In this document: piece by piece, positions 19,917 to 32,400 of the stretch | How positions within the stretch are numbered: the first letter of the stretch is position 1 | Layout of the letters: each line of letters begins with the position of its first letter | DNA from: Astropecten irregularis | Lineage: Eukaryota; Echinodermata; Asteroidea; Paxillosida; Astropectinidae | Reading direction: 5' to 3' | Length of the DNA: 64,000 nt | Assembly: GCA_963971285.1 (NCBI GenBank) | Contig: OZ020249.1 | Span: 9,660,256 to 9,724,255 of the forward strand | Made by a program: the position numbers and the translations under genes | The notes under the pieces: model-generated | The model's input: the letters and a program-made list of their open reading frames with translations, nothing else | Told to the model about the DNA's origin: nothing | The model's database searches: none

Positions 19917-20094
19917 ACTTGTACTGAAAAAGAAACAATTCCGTTTTATAATTTTTTTCTGATGGTCGAGTGAGCTCCAAATTTGCTGGTGTGTAATTCC
20001 ATGTACATGTTGGATAAGACAGTAATTGTTAGTGCTTTTCTGTGACCTTTACCAATCATGTGTTATCCCTTTAAAACCAGATTAGTGATTTTTT

Positions 20095-20421
20095 TTAGTA
20101 AGGTCGTATAGTTGCTGCCATACCCCTCATTGCCCATTTACTAGAAGACACGTTATCGTGTCGCACGTCCATCGTGAACACCGGCTCCCTCGAGCTGACA
20201 CGCGTTGGGTACACGGGGCAATTGAACGTCTCTGCCGCTTTCTGCGGGTCGTTGAGGGCGGGCTTCTCGCTCTGCGGCATGCACAGGACGTGGACGATGG
20301 GGAGAGGGGTGGGGCCGTGGCGAGGAGGCGTGTCTTGTAACTCGCCTGTCGTCTTCTCCCAGGTGCAGCCCCAGATGTAGATGCCATAGACGAACATGCC
20401 TTCCTGTGGTGGGTCTCGAAC
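20095..20421 (-). CDS. Dynein last exon w29 with stop codon
   Basis: Residues 1633-1740 and TAA. GMFVYGIYIWGCTWEKTTGE matches 'G-V-Y-V-x-G-L-F-L-E-G-A-x-W', and TPLPIVHVLCMPQSEK matches 'L-P-x-I-x-L-x-P'. After the usual 'Y-x-C-P-V-Y-K-T' (FNCPVYPTRVSSRE) the protein ends WAMRGMAATIRPY; the common 'R-G-V-A-L-L' is here RGMAAT. Terminal residues differ from all classical classes I know. Confidence 0.95.
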   Translation of the reverse strand, partial: VRDPPQEGMFVYGIYIWGCTWEKTTGELQDTPPRHGPTPLPIVHVLCMPQSEKPALNDPQKAAETFNCPVYPTRVSSREPVFTMDVRHDNVSSSKWAMRGMAATIRPY

Positions 20422-23400
20422 CTTAAAGTTGAAGGGAAGAAGAAGAAATTATTAACTCTTAACACTGAGGTTGTTTCTTCTTAATACTGAAGATGTTTCT
20501 TCTTAACACTGAAGATGTTTCTTCTTATTACACTCAAGATGTTTCTTCTTAACACTCAAGATGTTTCTAATACTGAAGATGTTTCTAATAACACTGAGGT
20601 TGTTTCTCTTAACACTAAAGTTGTTTCTTCTTAACACTGAAGATGTTTCTTGTTAACACTGAGGATTTTTCTTGTTAACGCTGAAGATGTTTCTTCTTTA
20701 ATAACACTGAAGATGTTTCTTGATAACACTGAAGATTTTTCTTGGTAACACTCAGGTTGTTTCTTCTTTAATAACACTAAGGATGTTTCTTGTTAACACT
20801 GAGGATTTTTCTTCTTAACACTGAAGATGTTTCTTGTTAACACTGAGGTTGCGTCTTCCTAACATTGAGGCTGTTTCTTCTTAACACTGAAGATGTTTCC
20901 TCTTAACACTGAGGATGTTTCCTCTTAACACTAAGGATGTTTCCTCTTAACACTGAAGATGTTTCTTCTTAACACTAAGGATGTTTCCTCTTAACACTGA
21001 GGATTTTTCTTGTTAACGCTGAAGATGTTTCTTCTTTAATAACACTGAAGATGTTTCTTCTTAACACTGAAGATGTTTTTTCTTAACACTAAGGATGTTT
21101 CCTCTTAACACTGAAGATGTTTCCTCTTAACACTGAAGATGTTTCTCCTTAACACTGAGGATATGTTTCTTCTTAACACTAAGGATGTTTCCTCTCAACA
21201 CTGAAGATGTTTCTTCTTAACACTAAGGATGTTTCCTCTTAACACTGAAGATGTTTCTTCTTAACACTAAGGATGTTTCCTCTTAACACTGAAGATGTTT
21301 CTTCTTAACACTAAGGATGTTTCCTCTTAACACTGAGAACATTTTGTTAACGGAGGATGTTCCTTTTTTTTAGCAATCAAATAACTTTGTAATTTGAACA
21401 GCAATTAGCTCTAGTCACAAGAGCTACCATTAGTATTTTCTAACCACAAATTGGCTTTGATATTGAGCTTATCAATCACAAAACAAGTGGCCGTTTTAGA
21501 CAAGTTTATGAATTTTTGGCCACCACTGATCAGCTGCTAACGAGAAAAAGGGAACTGGAAACTCACATGGTCTTTGTCCCTGGCCGTGATCTCAGTCTGG
21601 AAGACAAAGGGCTCCACCTGGGTGGTGTTACTGCCATAGCTCCGGATGGCATCTTGCCGCAGCAGGGCTAGGAGGTTCTTAGGGTGGAAGAAAGCTCCTA
21701 GCCAGTAGGCTGGGAACTTATCACGACCCTGTCGAAGAGAAGAGCACAAGATATGTCACAGGTTTCGGATGATGATTTGGCAAAATGGAAATGAGAGAGT
21801 GTCTAGGAAGAGTGAGATGGCTTCTCAAAGTAATAATAAGAGCGATAGCAGACACAGGATCCACATCAAGAGCTTTGCATCAAGGACGGAGACTTACCTG
21901 GATGATGATCCGCTCCAGGTGCTGGCATCGCAGCGACAGGTCGTTCAGGAACTGGCCCAGCGGCCAGTTGGAAGGAGGCATGGAATCGCCTGCCAGCTCG
22001 CACCAGTGTGCCGGGATGCGATGGTGGTAGATGTCATCCGCAATTGAGATCAGGGTCTCCGACATCTGATCACCGAAGACTTCTGTCGGCTTCTCCGTCA
22101 AGGCTTTCAGTTTCTGAAGATGATGAAAAGAGGCGAAGAAGATGGTAGAAAAGGTGACATCATTTCTACTTGAAGTCCAATTATTGAGGACAAGAGCAGT
22201 AGAGCACTATCAACCAATTCAATACATAAATAGGCTGAATTTAAGTTTAGATGCACCAAATCTGGGTCAAGGACTACATTCTGAGCCCAGGACCACTGTC
22301 TCAAGTCAAGGAATACTGCCCGAGTCTAGGACCTACCTGAAGCGATGTCTTGATGTCTGAAAGCAGCTTGAGCATGAGGTCGATCTCTCGCAAGATGAAA
22401 CGATTGAAAGGCGTGTCCCCGCCTGTCTTGCGCACGCGTTCAGTCACATACTCCTGCAAAAGAAAAACAAAATATTCATATTTTTAATTCCCTTATGACA
22501 GCCAACCAAAAAAAGGGTTCATAACAGATGATTTGCACGTGATGTTTACTTTAAGACCTTTTAAGGCCAAATACTGTTCATGATCATGATGACTTAATTA
22601 CATTTGTAGCATAATTTGCTCTACACGCAAGTTCTCTACGTGTAAGTTTCACTGAGCTAGAGCACTCAGCCGAACCTCGGCTCTGGCTCAAGCTCCGGCT
22701 TTGTCTCTATCATCCATGGATGGCCATATGCTAAAAATATAGGTTGTGGTTTTTCACTGAAGCTGAATTAAGCTCTGTATTCTTTTTCAAACCAGAGAAT
22801 CTACTTCTGAACTGCAGCAAAAAGCCTCTTTTTTGATACCAGTTATTTTAGAATGGCTTCATGAAATGGAACCGGAGCCAGAGCCTGAGCCACAGCTGAG
22901 GTTTGGAAAAGGCTCCAGATTGGTGGGTTACAAACTCAAGCTGCCTTGAGAATTTGAGGCAGTGACATGGTTGCAACCAAATCCAGAAACTGTCAGCAAA
23001 CATGGCATCCGTTACTCTGTAATTACTGGCCGGACTACTTACCCTGTTCCAACCTCTTGGAACTTTATTGAGCATGGTGTGACAGATCTCCCATAGTTCC
23101 AGCTCCTTGCGGCTCTGCACAGCTGAGATACTGGCGCTGGCGTACACCCCCATGTTGGCCACGTAGGGGTACATGGCGCCCCCGTTCACACTGGCTACAG
23201 ACGGACCTAGGGGGAACAGAACTCCAGGGTCAGACTCATGTATATCAGTGAAGATGATTTGAGACTTTTGGTATGTTGGTAATTTAACAAAAGGGTGACA
23301 AAACTACGCTCAACACAAAATTTAACCATTTCGAGAATCAGCCAGGTCCCAATTTCAAGGAATCCGTTACTGTTAGCAAAAATTCTTCACTTAAGATAGC

Positions 23401-26400
23401 AGACTTTTTTTGGTAACAGTTAGTGTATTTCATGGGAGAGCTGTCTTTCTCGCTACGTTAAGCAAAGATTTTCTGCAGAATGCATATACCAGTGCATTAG
23501 CAGAAAATAATCATGGTTACCCTAGAAATTTTTTTTTGCTAGTTAACCGAAAGTCTTGCTTTCCATGAAGTAGATTTCACACGTAGCAGTGCCGGTTAAC
23601 GCTAAAGTAGGCCGTAAAGGATTCCATGAAATTGGGCCCTGGACGTGTGCAGAAAAGGAATACGAGAAATACACTGTGGAACAGCTTGTGCTAACATTCT
23701 TCACATAAAATCCCATATGGGCCAGCTATCCATAAAAGGGTTTATAAGTTAATGATGTAATAATTAAAAAAAACAAAACCTTACTGTACATATGGCCTTT
23801 ATGAAATGAGGCTTGAGGCTAGGCTTGGGATTTATTTTGCTACCGCTATTTTGTGCATGTCCGAAATAAAATAAAGGGCTTGAGATACGTGGCGAAGCTG
23901 GAGCCTTTCATTGGCATGTTTGGCATCATCATGTGGCCCATTGCCTTCATTTTGTTTTGAGGGCTCAAATGGCAGTAGCGAAATAAATCTCAAGCCTTGT
24001 CTCAAGCGGGTCGATTTCACGCAGCACTGCGATCGATCATAGCTTTGAGGTTCTGGCTCAAATTAAAAAACAAAATGAAAACATGTGGATCGGTTTGCAG
24101 AAACACCATGTATTCGTTTGTACTTCTCATAAGGTCTCAACGTTTTGACTAGCCAGCTCTAGAGAAGTGCAAACGAAAAAGAAGTGCAAATTTAGGAACG
24201 ATTCTTACATGGTGTTTCCGCAAACTGATTCACATACCAATTGTCACCATGCAAAGCCTCAAATCTTTGGTTTTTATCAAGTAAATACAGATTCACGGGC
24301 AAAAATATAAAGACAGATACAGTAATAGTCATCTATGAAAATTTCAGTCCCATACGGTGCCCACTTTTAGAGAAAACAGTGAAAAACAGCCACAGTATTT
24401 CTTAAGTCTTTTCTCTTTTATTTTTGATCTTTTAATTAAAAAGATCAAACAGATTTTCGGTCGTTGTTGGACTAATTTCTGGATAAATACACCATTTCAG
24501 GCGGAAATATTTTAACGGTATCTACCAGTATCATCTTATACCCTGTAAGTTATACGTAAATCTGTGAACATTTCTGTTTGGTTCCTTTTACCAAACAGCC
24601 AAAGTATATGATGATACTACCTTTAAAATGAAAACAATTTTTGGGAGGTTTAGGCCTAACCTTTGAAGGGAGTGGCAGGCTTTGGCTGCAGTATGTGGCT
24701 AAGTGTCCTCGAGGCCGGCATGGCATCTAAGATGGCATTGAGACGGGTATAAATATACTGATCGTCGCCAAGCTGAGTCTGTGTGCAAGAAAAGATTAAC
24801 AAAAATGACAACCAGAAAAATAAATCAAAAACCGAATCTGAAATTATTCGCATTTAAGAAAGCAGGGGCCAATTTCGCGGCCCTGCTTAGCACAAAAATC
24901 TGCTAAACATGAAACTTCTGTCTAACAGCTGCTTAACATGCTTAAAGTAAGGAGGGCCTGACGCGTATCGATCCTAGCAGGATCTTTCTCAAAGACTAAA
25001 TGACAGAGAAATATCCTGCTAGGATCAAAACTCATCAGGCCCTCCTAAAAAAACTTTAAGCATTTTATATATTTCAGGTCATTTTTGCTGATGAGCAGTT
25101 TGCAGCAGTTTATTCCATGTATTAATAAAAACAGGATTAACAACCAAATGTCCACGTGTTGTGTATCACTTGTGGTTGTTCTCTGGCTCTTGTTCACTGA
25201 CCATACATGAATATCAAATGGAATTTTTAATGGTGGTTTGTTTTGTTGGGCAAGACATTTTTGTGCTAAGCAATTTCTTTGTGCTTAGCAGCTGGGTCTG
25301 TCCACACTAATGGGGACTTTTAGTGTGACATTTAGAGGGAACCAAGGACATAAGTTGATACATCAAGTAATTTGCCATGTTTTCTCTTTCACTACATCCC
25401 ATATACTTGTAAGAACTTGGCCAGCCAAAAAGTTTGATAAATTCCTTAGTATTGGAGATATTACAGGGGATCATCTTCAAGATATTATGTTTGTAACATG
25501 GACAGACATTTCATCATAAAGTGATGGGAATTAGTAGTGAAATGAATTAATTATCCCTAGTTTTGTTTCTACAGCAGAGCTATCAATTGAGGGATTGCCA
25601 CTGGCCAATCATAGTATATAACCATTGGTATTTTAGCAACTGGAGGGTCTACACCTTCAAGATATTATGTTTGTAACATGGACAGAAATTTGTCACAAAA
25701 TTTCTGTCCATGTTACAAACATTGTTTAAGACGCATCCTAATTTCTTAAATATGAAATTGGTTGCTTTAATTTTGAGTGATGACAAGTTAACATTGGACA
25801 AGTAATATATATGGAACAAGTCTGCATTAATTATAACAAGAAAAATACTTATATAACACAAGAATGTCTGTCCATGTTATGAACATAATCGTTCATTTCA
25901 TCTTCAAGATGACCTTGTAATTTCCTACATATCCAGCGAATCAGCCTATTTATTTTCAGTACAACCACGAATGACTACAGGAATATTTAGGAAACAAAAA
26001 TTAGCAAAAAACCTGATCTTAAATCCACTTCCCACGTTACACCCCAAAAGTTATCTTTTGTACACAAAAGGTACCATTAGTGTGGACAGACCCAGCTCCA
26101 TAAAATTGGCCCTAGAATTGGAGTTTGACCCTAGTTTTCAACCCAAAATGTACAGTTTCATTGAAAGGTGAACAAAGAAAAATTGACTGGGGCAGGAGTA
26201 GCACCGGGGACCTCAGGAATACCGAACCGGCGCTCTACCAACTGAGCTATCCAGGCCCCAAATTATCAATTATCTATGGGTGCATTCGTTTAGCTAACCC
26301 GGGTCTGCACCAGTCAACCTCGTCCCTACTCTCTCCGTCTCTCGAGTGTTTTGTGCAGTATAGCACGACTATTCCCAGTAAGGGCTGACCCATGTTAGCT

Positions 26401-29400
26401 AAACAAATGCACCCTTTGTTTGGTTGCAATTTATAGAATATAAAATATAAAAGAATATGAAATTGATAAAAGGAAGGAATAATAAGGGAAGAAAAGGATA
26501 ACCGCACAAGACTGGAAGACAAAATTAGAAAAGAGGTTATTATTTTTTCCACACTGCTAAAAACATTTTCACACCAGTGGTTAGTAATGTGGTTGGCAAA
26601 TGGCGAAAAACAAATGCATGTTGGGTGAAGCAAATTGGACTCTTCAGGATCTAAAGAAAAATCAGAGTTCTCCACAAAAGAAATTTAATCATTTGTGAGG
26701 CTAATCATCCTTACTGGCAGCTGGGGTGCTGAATTGCGAAGGATGGGACTTCAACGTGATCAAGTTGCTGGCATTCATGGGCGCCCCTTTAACGCTATAG
26801 CCACATCAACCATTATAAACACGGAGCACAGCCTGAGATCGAAAGTGTTTGATTTTTGTGGAGGGAGGAAAACCGGAGAACCCGGAGAAAAACCCTTGTA
26901 GCATAGGAGAGAACCAACGCACAACTCGAGTCACATATGACCCAGGCCGGGATCGAACTCGGGCCACATTGGTGAGAGGTGAGTGCCTAATGCACTTGCT
27001 ACCTATATTTGTGAAGCAAATTTGTGAAGTTTACATAATAACAAATGCGTTCCTATATTAGAACAAAACTGTTTCTAATTGATTCAAAACTTTTTTCAAG
27101 GGTAAGTCCACACACATTATGCAAATTATTTGTTGCCTTTCAGTGGAGTAGATGAGCACTATACTAAGTGCTTTTTGAGAGCCCATGAAAATATCATGTG
27201 CTGGCTCAGGTGGGATTCGAACCCATGACCTAGCTCCTACATACAAGTGCAGATGCCATACCACTAGGCCACCAAGCTAGCTGTGGTCAGCAGCATAAGT
27301 CAAATCCCTTGTCTCGGCGAGTGCCGTAATTAATCTTTGTTATTCGTAATTTTTTTGGCTCATCTACGTCGGTGACGGGAAATTATTTGCATATTTTTAT
27401 CTCCCTGATGAAAAAAAACCACTAATAACAAAGATTCACGTACATTGATGAAGTTGACCAAAATAATAAAACAACAGATTAAAATCAAATGTCTTCCAAA
27501 AACCTGGAATATTTTTCCAGAAACTACCAATTTGACAAACGTTAATTCACAGCACACTGTATGAGTTGTTAGCAACACTTCACACATAGCATCCCCCAAA
27601 AATCATTAAAAAAAGGTGCTTTTTCCCCCACTCTTTTTCCTTACCATTAATCTCCCATCATCCTAGACAAGATATAAATTCAATGAAAGCACAATAAAAA
27701 TTTATATCGCAAAAAAACACATTAACGAGCAAAACAGCCAAACAGCTTTATAATAAGTGGCAACAAATTTGTCATGCTCAGCGCATAATTAATAAACCTC
27801 ATACATATTCATAACCTTATAAGTCAGTAATTGATTGTAGCTCTTGCTTTGAAATAATTTGTCTGGCATACAATGTGTTTTCAAAGGTAGCATAAAGGAT
27901 TTGTTTGGGTCAGAAAGTTTGAGACGACTCGAATTCCATTCAAATTGGAACCAATATTTCGGTGAAATATTTCAGTGCTGTCATTTCTTTGAGACAACTG
28001 CTTTTGACAAACATAATTGACTCCGTACCAAATGACTTCTGTTGCAACAATCGACATTAAGCATTCAATTTTAAAAACAGAAACTGTTTTTCATGGTTTT
28101 CTCAAAAAGGAGATCACCAATTTTATAGACAAAGCGTAAATTTGAGACATAATCTTTGTAAAATGCACTTCGAAAAGTAGGTAATTTGAATAAGAGCACT
28201 CTTCGAAAAACAAAAAAGATAAAAACAAACAAAAAGGTAACCAATCCGATATTCTACCTTAAACACCTGTTAAATACAAACAAAAATGTTGCTGTTATTG
28301 CATTAGCATTTTTATTTTTTCATTATCATTTGTTTTTTGCTGGGGCAATAATTTTGCATGCAGTGAAGCACAGTGTCTAGAGCAGCTTTGCAAGGAGCAC
28401 TGGCTTCGGAAATGTTCATGCTGATAAGCAAATATCTGGGCACCAGTTACCGTTTCGATCCTAGCAGGATTTTTATCGAAGGCAAAGTGACAAAAACAAA
28501 CAGATAGTTCAAACTTTGTAAATTTGTCTTCATTACAATAGGAAAAACGATGAGTACCAATTGTTGCAAATTCCGAAAAATCCGAAAAACAAGGGGTATG
28601 AGCGTGACTTTTCATAGAGCTTGAAAGTTTGCACGTTAAAGTGTTAGGTTCTGACGCGGCGGACTGTAGAGGGCGCTGTTTATACCTACCTCTGTGGAGG
28701 TGTGGATACTGCAAGCCTCTGGGACATCCAGGCTGTGATTGGGAAGAGATTCCAGGGACTGCATGATGGCCGTCAGCCGGACGTTGTTGCTGAAGAACGA
28801 GGCCGGGATCTTGTACTTCACTGCGATGAGAAAAAGACAGAAGGAATAATAATAATAATAATTCTGAATTTACTCCGCGCACACATCTGTCCAAAGACAC
28901 TCATGGTGCACATATTATTATCCCTGGTCATTGGAACATAATTTACATTCCTGAAACCATCTCAACTCCCTGGGGAGTATACAGCGCCGGCTACTTTAAA
29001 GCGCACAGAGGCTAATCAAACCACAAAGTCATCTCTACACTCGCAGGTACCCATTTTTACACCTGGCTGGAGAGGAGCAATATGTGACGAAGCATCTTGC
29101 CCAAAGACGCAAGCACCATTAACCCATGGCTGGATTCAAACCCACAATCTGTAGATTGACCACAAGACTTTGAGTTCGACACGCTAGACCACTATAGGTC
29201 ACAGCACTCCACTGTATGATGATGAATATTTTTGTCAGGAGATCAGACTAGATCATATCACTGGAGAATATTGCAAAGCAAAATGAAAATGTGGCATCAT
29301 GAAGTCAGCAGCAAAGACTCACACCAATTGAAATAAATTCAAATGGTAAAGTGTATTGTATTTCACCGGTTTGCTGGCTTGTACGCACGAGGGGATTTGC

Positions 29401-32400
29401 ACTTCTGTTTCGTTGGTATTAATTCCCCTTCAGCCCTGGATTAATTTTGCTTTGATTTTACCGGTTCCATCATCAGCCAGTGAACCATGTATGCAGGGAG
29501 ATCGGTGTAAGCAATGCGCGCACACAATGGTTGAATATTGCCGGACACTATCCTGAATTCCACCCTTTTGTAATTGCGCTTCGCACTTGTGCTAAAAATA
29601 TCACTGGACCTCAGACAAACATTGCCACCATGCCAACACGTGCGTGGGTGTGCACGTGCATGTACATTACGTGTGTGAATCAATGTTTGTCTGACATCCG
29701 GGATTTTGTGACGTCATTAGTGTGGAGCGCTATTGATCTCATAACTTGTTCGGAGCTCACAAATTGCGGTTTTGTGGAAAATGCTGATCTATTCAAATGC
29801 AAATCAAACGGGTGAATGTACCACAATGAACTTCCTGCTCCAAACAGGAACAAGTTTAAATATATAAGGCCCTTTTTGAACATCATGCAAAGTTATGCAA
29901 ATGAGAATGCCGTTAATTTAAGGACTTTCTCACTTTTTGAGTACAACAGCCTTTTAGCTTTTACGAGCTGATGCTATTATGTCCATCTTAAAAGATGTCT
30001 AGTATCACAGATGACAAATTTCTGTTGACGGAATCGCTCCTTACATTTTGTCGCTTCGTAATCTCTCTTGACTGCGTTGGGTCCCACCCAGTAGTCCACC
30101 ATGGCCGAGAGGTTGGTCTGGTCGTACTCGTCTGTCACGTGACTGCCGTAGACCAGCTCGGTGATGACATAGCGCAGACCGATCCAGGAGATTCCCTTCA
30201 GGGTCTCTCCCTCGATCATGGTGTAGTCCTTGAAGGGGTTGGCTGCGATTTGGATGGCTTCCTGGAAGAGGATTAGAAAAGAAGAGAGGGTTCAAGAGGT
30301 GCGGCTCTGAGGAATTAGGGATGAGAGGGTAGGGAGATCATGGTGTAGTCCTTGAAGGGGTTGGCTGCGACTTGGATAGCTTCCTAGAAGAGGATTAGAA
30401 ATGAAGAGAAAGTTCAAGAGGTATGGCTCTGAGGAATTAGGGTTGAGAGGGTAGGGAGATCAAGGGGTAGTCCTTGAAGGGGTTGGCTGCGACTTGGATG
30501 GCTTCCTAGAAGAGGATTAGAAAAGAGGAGACGGTTTTAGAGGTGTGGCTCTGAGGAATTAGGGTTGAGAGATCAAGGGGTAGTCCTTGATGAAGGGGTT
30601 GGCTGAGACCTGAACGGCTTCCTAGAAGACACAAGGAAGTGACCTGAAATGGAGGAATTAGGGAGAGAAATTTTCATTAGAGAGATCAAGGGGTGGTCCT
30701 TGAAGAGGTTAGCTGCGACATGAATAGCTTCCCGGCTTCCAACTTCAGCCATGAATTGTTTTCGGAAAACGGGGACATTTGAACAAATTGTGGACAGTTG
30801 GATGTAAAAACAAAAGCCGTCTCCAAACTGATCCTGATAATTGGGACCTAGTCCAAACACAGGGTTATACAGTGCCAGCTAGCATCTAGCATGCCACATC
30901 AAAGACAAAAATTATTATCCTCGGTCATCGGGGTACATTTACACTCCTGAAACCATCCCTCTACCAATTTATTCGTTATCACTTCAAATACAACGATAGG
31001 AAGAGGCAACGTACGCTTATCTCGTTGTAGCTGAAGTCCATTGTTTGCGGGTAGTTCCAGCCGGCTCGGTTGAAGCGCCCTCGCAGGCGGATGGCGGCAT
31101 GCAGCATGGCTAGGTTATGAAGCAGCGGCGGCCACTCGCTGCGAGAGCTCAGCTTCAGGAGGTCCGTGTCCACCAGCGACATGGAGCGCAGCAGGCTGTC
31201 CTTCATCACCTGTGAGGCGGAAAGATCGGACAAAGAAGTCATTAAGTACTCCAACATTTATATCTCCCGACAGCCAGAGGCCAATTTCACAAAGCTGCTT
31301 AAAATTAAAGGTAGTATCATACTTTGGTAAGAAACCAAAACAGAATTGTTCACAGATTTACGTATAACTTTCAGGGTATGAAGATGGTGCTGATAGAAAC
31401 CTACCGTTAAAATATTTCCGCCTGAAATGGTATATTTATCCAGAAATTAGTAAAACAATGACCAAAAATCTTTTTGATCTTTTAAAAGATAAAAAATAAA
31501 AGAGAAAAGACTGAAGAAATACTGCGGCCGTTTTTCACGATTTTCTTAAAAAGTGGGCACCGTATGGGACTGAAATTTTCACAGATGACTGTTACTGTAT
31601 CTTCCTTCATATTTTTGCCCATGAATCTGTACTTCTATGATAAAAACCAAAGTATGATACTACCTATTTGCACCAAAATTTGCTTAAGCACCAAAAACCT
31701 TGGTAATAAAATCAGCCAAAAATACTCGTGAATGTTATGCTCATGCAGCAATCAATGGCAGAATACAAGTCAAAAGCAAGTAAATGTCCAATGACAATTT
31801 AGTTGGCAATCCTGTTTGATCAAGGAAGACTTTTCATGCTCAAGCAAATTTTGTGCTTAAGCAACTCTATGAAATTGGCCACTGATCAAGCCGAGGATGG
31901 TTCAAGGTTAAGGATTATAGAAGCCCAAGAGGCAAAGCCCGGTCGGGCCTGGCTTTTCAGTGGCTGGACCCAAAAGGGATTGAAGCTGCTCTCCTTACAA
32001 GGAAGCTTACCTTGGGGGAGTCTACCAAAGCAGGGACTGGGTTAGGGAATGTAGAAGCCCAAGAGTCCAGGCAAAGCCCAGACATAGCCTGCCTTTTCAG
32101 TGGCTCATGATGGGTCTAACCAGTATCATACTTGCTCAACCTTCAAAGAGGGAAGCTTACCTTAGGGGAGTCCACCACCACCTTGATGGCAAACTGCAGC
32201 AGCCGGACGGGGACGGCCCGCGACATCTTGGCCGAGATCCAGAGCCGGAAGTTGGACTCTCCCATCTGCTGTTTGCTGGCAGACTCCTTCAGGATGGTCT
32301 CCAGAGTGTTCAGGATGTGGACGGAGTTGTGGGCATTCTGCAGCAGCACCCAGCGACCCTGAAGCAAACATTTTTGTGGGTCAGTCTAATCTTTGTAATA

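Larger units (their letters stand above)
15546..20094. other. Intergenic region between dynein 3' end and USP16 start
   Basis: No coding exon recognised. It holds MITEs (15641-16190, 16760-17067, 17955-18359, 18711-18915), a tRNA-like SINE (18535-18650) and AT-rich DNA at 18.9-20.1 kb. A GC box (ggggcgg at 17604-17610) in a locally GC-rich 17.54-17.65 kb stretch and the 95 bp before the ATG are the only promoter-like parts I can see. Confidence 0.6.
24865..26113. mobile_element. gctgcttagcacaa MITE, copy 4, carrying two insertions
   Basis: Host ends aggggccaatttcgcggccc and ctccataaaattggccct are more than 1.2 kb apart because the element is interrupted by a hairpin repeat (24951-25115) and an 800-bp element (25294-26093). 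Host sequence resumes correctly after each. Confidence 0.8.
26280..28689. other. Large dynein intron part, few recognisable features
   Basis: Apart from the two SINEs at 26.7-27.3 kb and a short fragment of the gatcctagcagg repeat (28452-28500), this AT-rich stretch shows no exon or inverted-repeat element that I can support. Confidence 0.5.

Noticed and set aside
28186-28900. 201-codon minus-strand ORF
   Set aside because: Only its 28690-28820 segment, in another frame, is the dynein exon; the rest is intron and repeat fragments without motif.
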